From NCBI GenBank assembly GCA_035498035.1, contig DATKAN010000026.1:62001-126000 (forward strand): 64,000 nt of DNA, read 5' to 3'. This DNA comes from Nitrospiria bacterium (lineage in GTDB: Bacteria; Nitrospirota; Nitrospiria; JACQBZ01). Shown piece after piece: positions 63,952 to 64,000 of the stretch. Made by a program: the position numbers and the translations under genes. Position 1 is the first letter of the stretch. Each line of letters begins with the position of its first letter. A model generated the notes under the pieces. That model ran no database searches. It had not been told where the DNA came from and saw nothing but the letters and a program-made list of their open reading frames with translations.

Positions 63952-64000
63952 CTGTTTGCCTCTTGATAGATTTTCTGGAGTCCCAGTTTGGCCACCCACT
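63948..64000 (-). CDS. C-terminal end of an unknown protein, partial
   Basis: Sixteen residues (WVAKLGLQKIYQEANR) followed by TGA at 63950-63948. Only the end is visible. The ATGA overlap with the next gene marks a two-gene unit. Such small pairs are sometimes toxin-antitoxin or nucleotidyltransferase modules; nothing here proves it. Confidence 0.4.
   Translation of the reverse strand, partial: WVAKLGLQKIYQEANR

Noticed and set aside
1-64000. CRISPR arrays, insertion sequences, prophage genes, rRNA
   Set aside because: No regularly spaced direct repeats, transposase or phage genes, or rRNA sequence were seen on either strand.

Overview
The window is about 57-58% GC and gene-dense. It is a stretch of bacterial chromosome that is mostly conserved housekeeping and envelope genes, with a small accessory edge on the right. 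The organism is Gram-negative: it has a complete-looking type II secretion (T2SS) gene set with a secretin, a Slp-type outer-membrane lipoprotein, RlpA, and other lipoproteins with clear lipoboxes. The order aroE-pilB-pilT-pilC-pilS-pilR, ispE-tRNA-prs-rplY-pth, ychF-rpsF-ssb-rpsR and murA-hisGDBHAF-hisIE suggests a Nitrospirota-like or deltaproteobacterial-grade lineage. This is inference from gene order and protein style; no marker here fixes the phylum.

Layout. 1-5100: the 3' end of a Ycf48-like protein, a large FAD/Fe-S oxidoreductase, a membrane GAF protein, a small unknown and PgsA. 5100-13500: aroE and a type IV pilus motor/regulator block (PilB, PilT, PilC, PilS, PilR) with no pilin in view. 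13500-21440: isoprenoid, nucleotide and translation genes (ispE, tRNA-Gln, prs, rplY, pth), a K+-independent-type proton pyrophosphatase, ychF, rpsF-ssb-rpsR. 21440-28600: divergent DUF4388 and PilZ genes, a small zinc ribbon overlapping rlpA, slp, and a minus-strand UbiB-like kinase / HEAT-repeat / coiled-coil operon. 28600-41470: the gsp operon in the order C-D-E-F-G-H-I-J-N-L-M, then an antisense lipoprotein gene, then K. 41500-46010: an exported protein, a UvrD-like helicase, a possible outer-membrane protein, and a lone ZnuA-like binding protein. 46000-57800: a long minus-strand run read as rho, rpmE, prfA, prmC, murA, hisG, hisD, hisB, hisH, a lipoprotein, hisA, hisF, hisIE, a HIT protein and znuA. 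58150-64000: two FGE-sulfatase-fold exported proteins, serS with tRNA-Ser just downstream, an FMN reductase, an orphan Mrr-like nuclease and a small gene pair at the edge.

How the parts work together. PilB and PilT power pilus extension and retraction through the PilC platform, under PilS/PilR sigma-54 control. The Gsp proteins form a separate, paralogous machine for secretion across the outer membrane; no prepilin peptidase is in the window. The his genes make up most of histidine biosynthesis, with a short-form HisG that would need a HisZ encoded elsewhere, and no hisC.

Most notable non-coding signal: an interspersed intergenic element. Three copies (24548-24617, 53817-53914, 60144-60243) share a 10-bp bulged hairpin whose base pairs change in a compensatory way. 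Two of these copies sit directly before the start codons of murA and serS in the same orientation. A related second type lies upstream of hisH and rpmE. Several good sigma-70-type promoters can be read by eye. One of them places the FAD/Fe-S oxidoreductase start codon at or next to the transcription start, and others correct the starts of pgsA, the small gene at 4296 and the DUF4388 gene. I saw no insertion sequence, prophage or CRISPR array.
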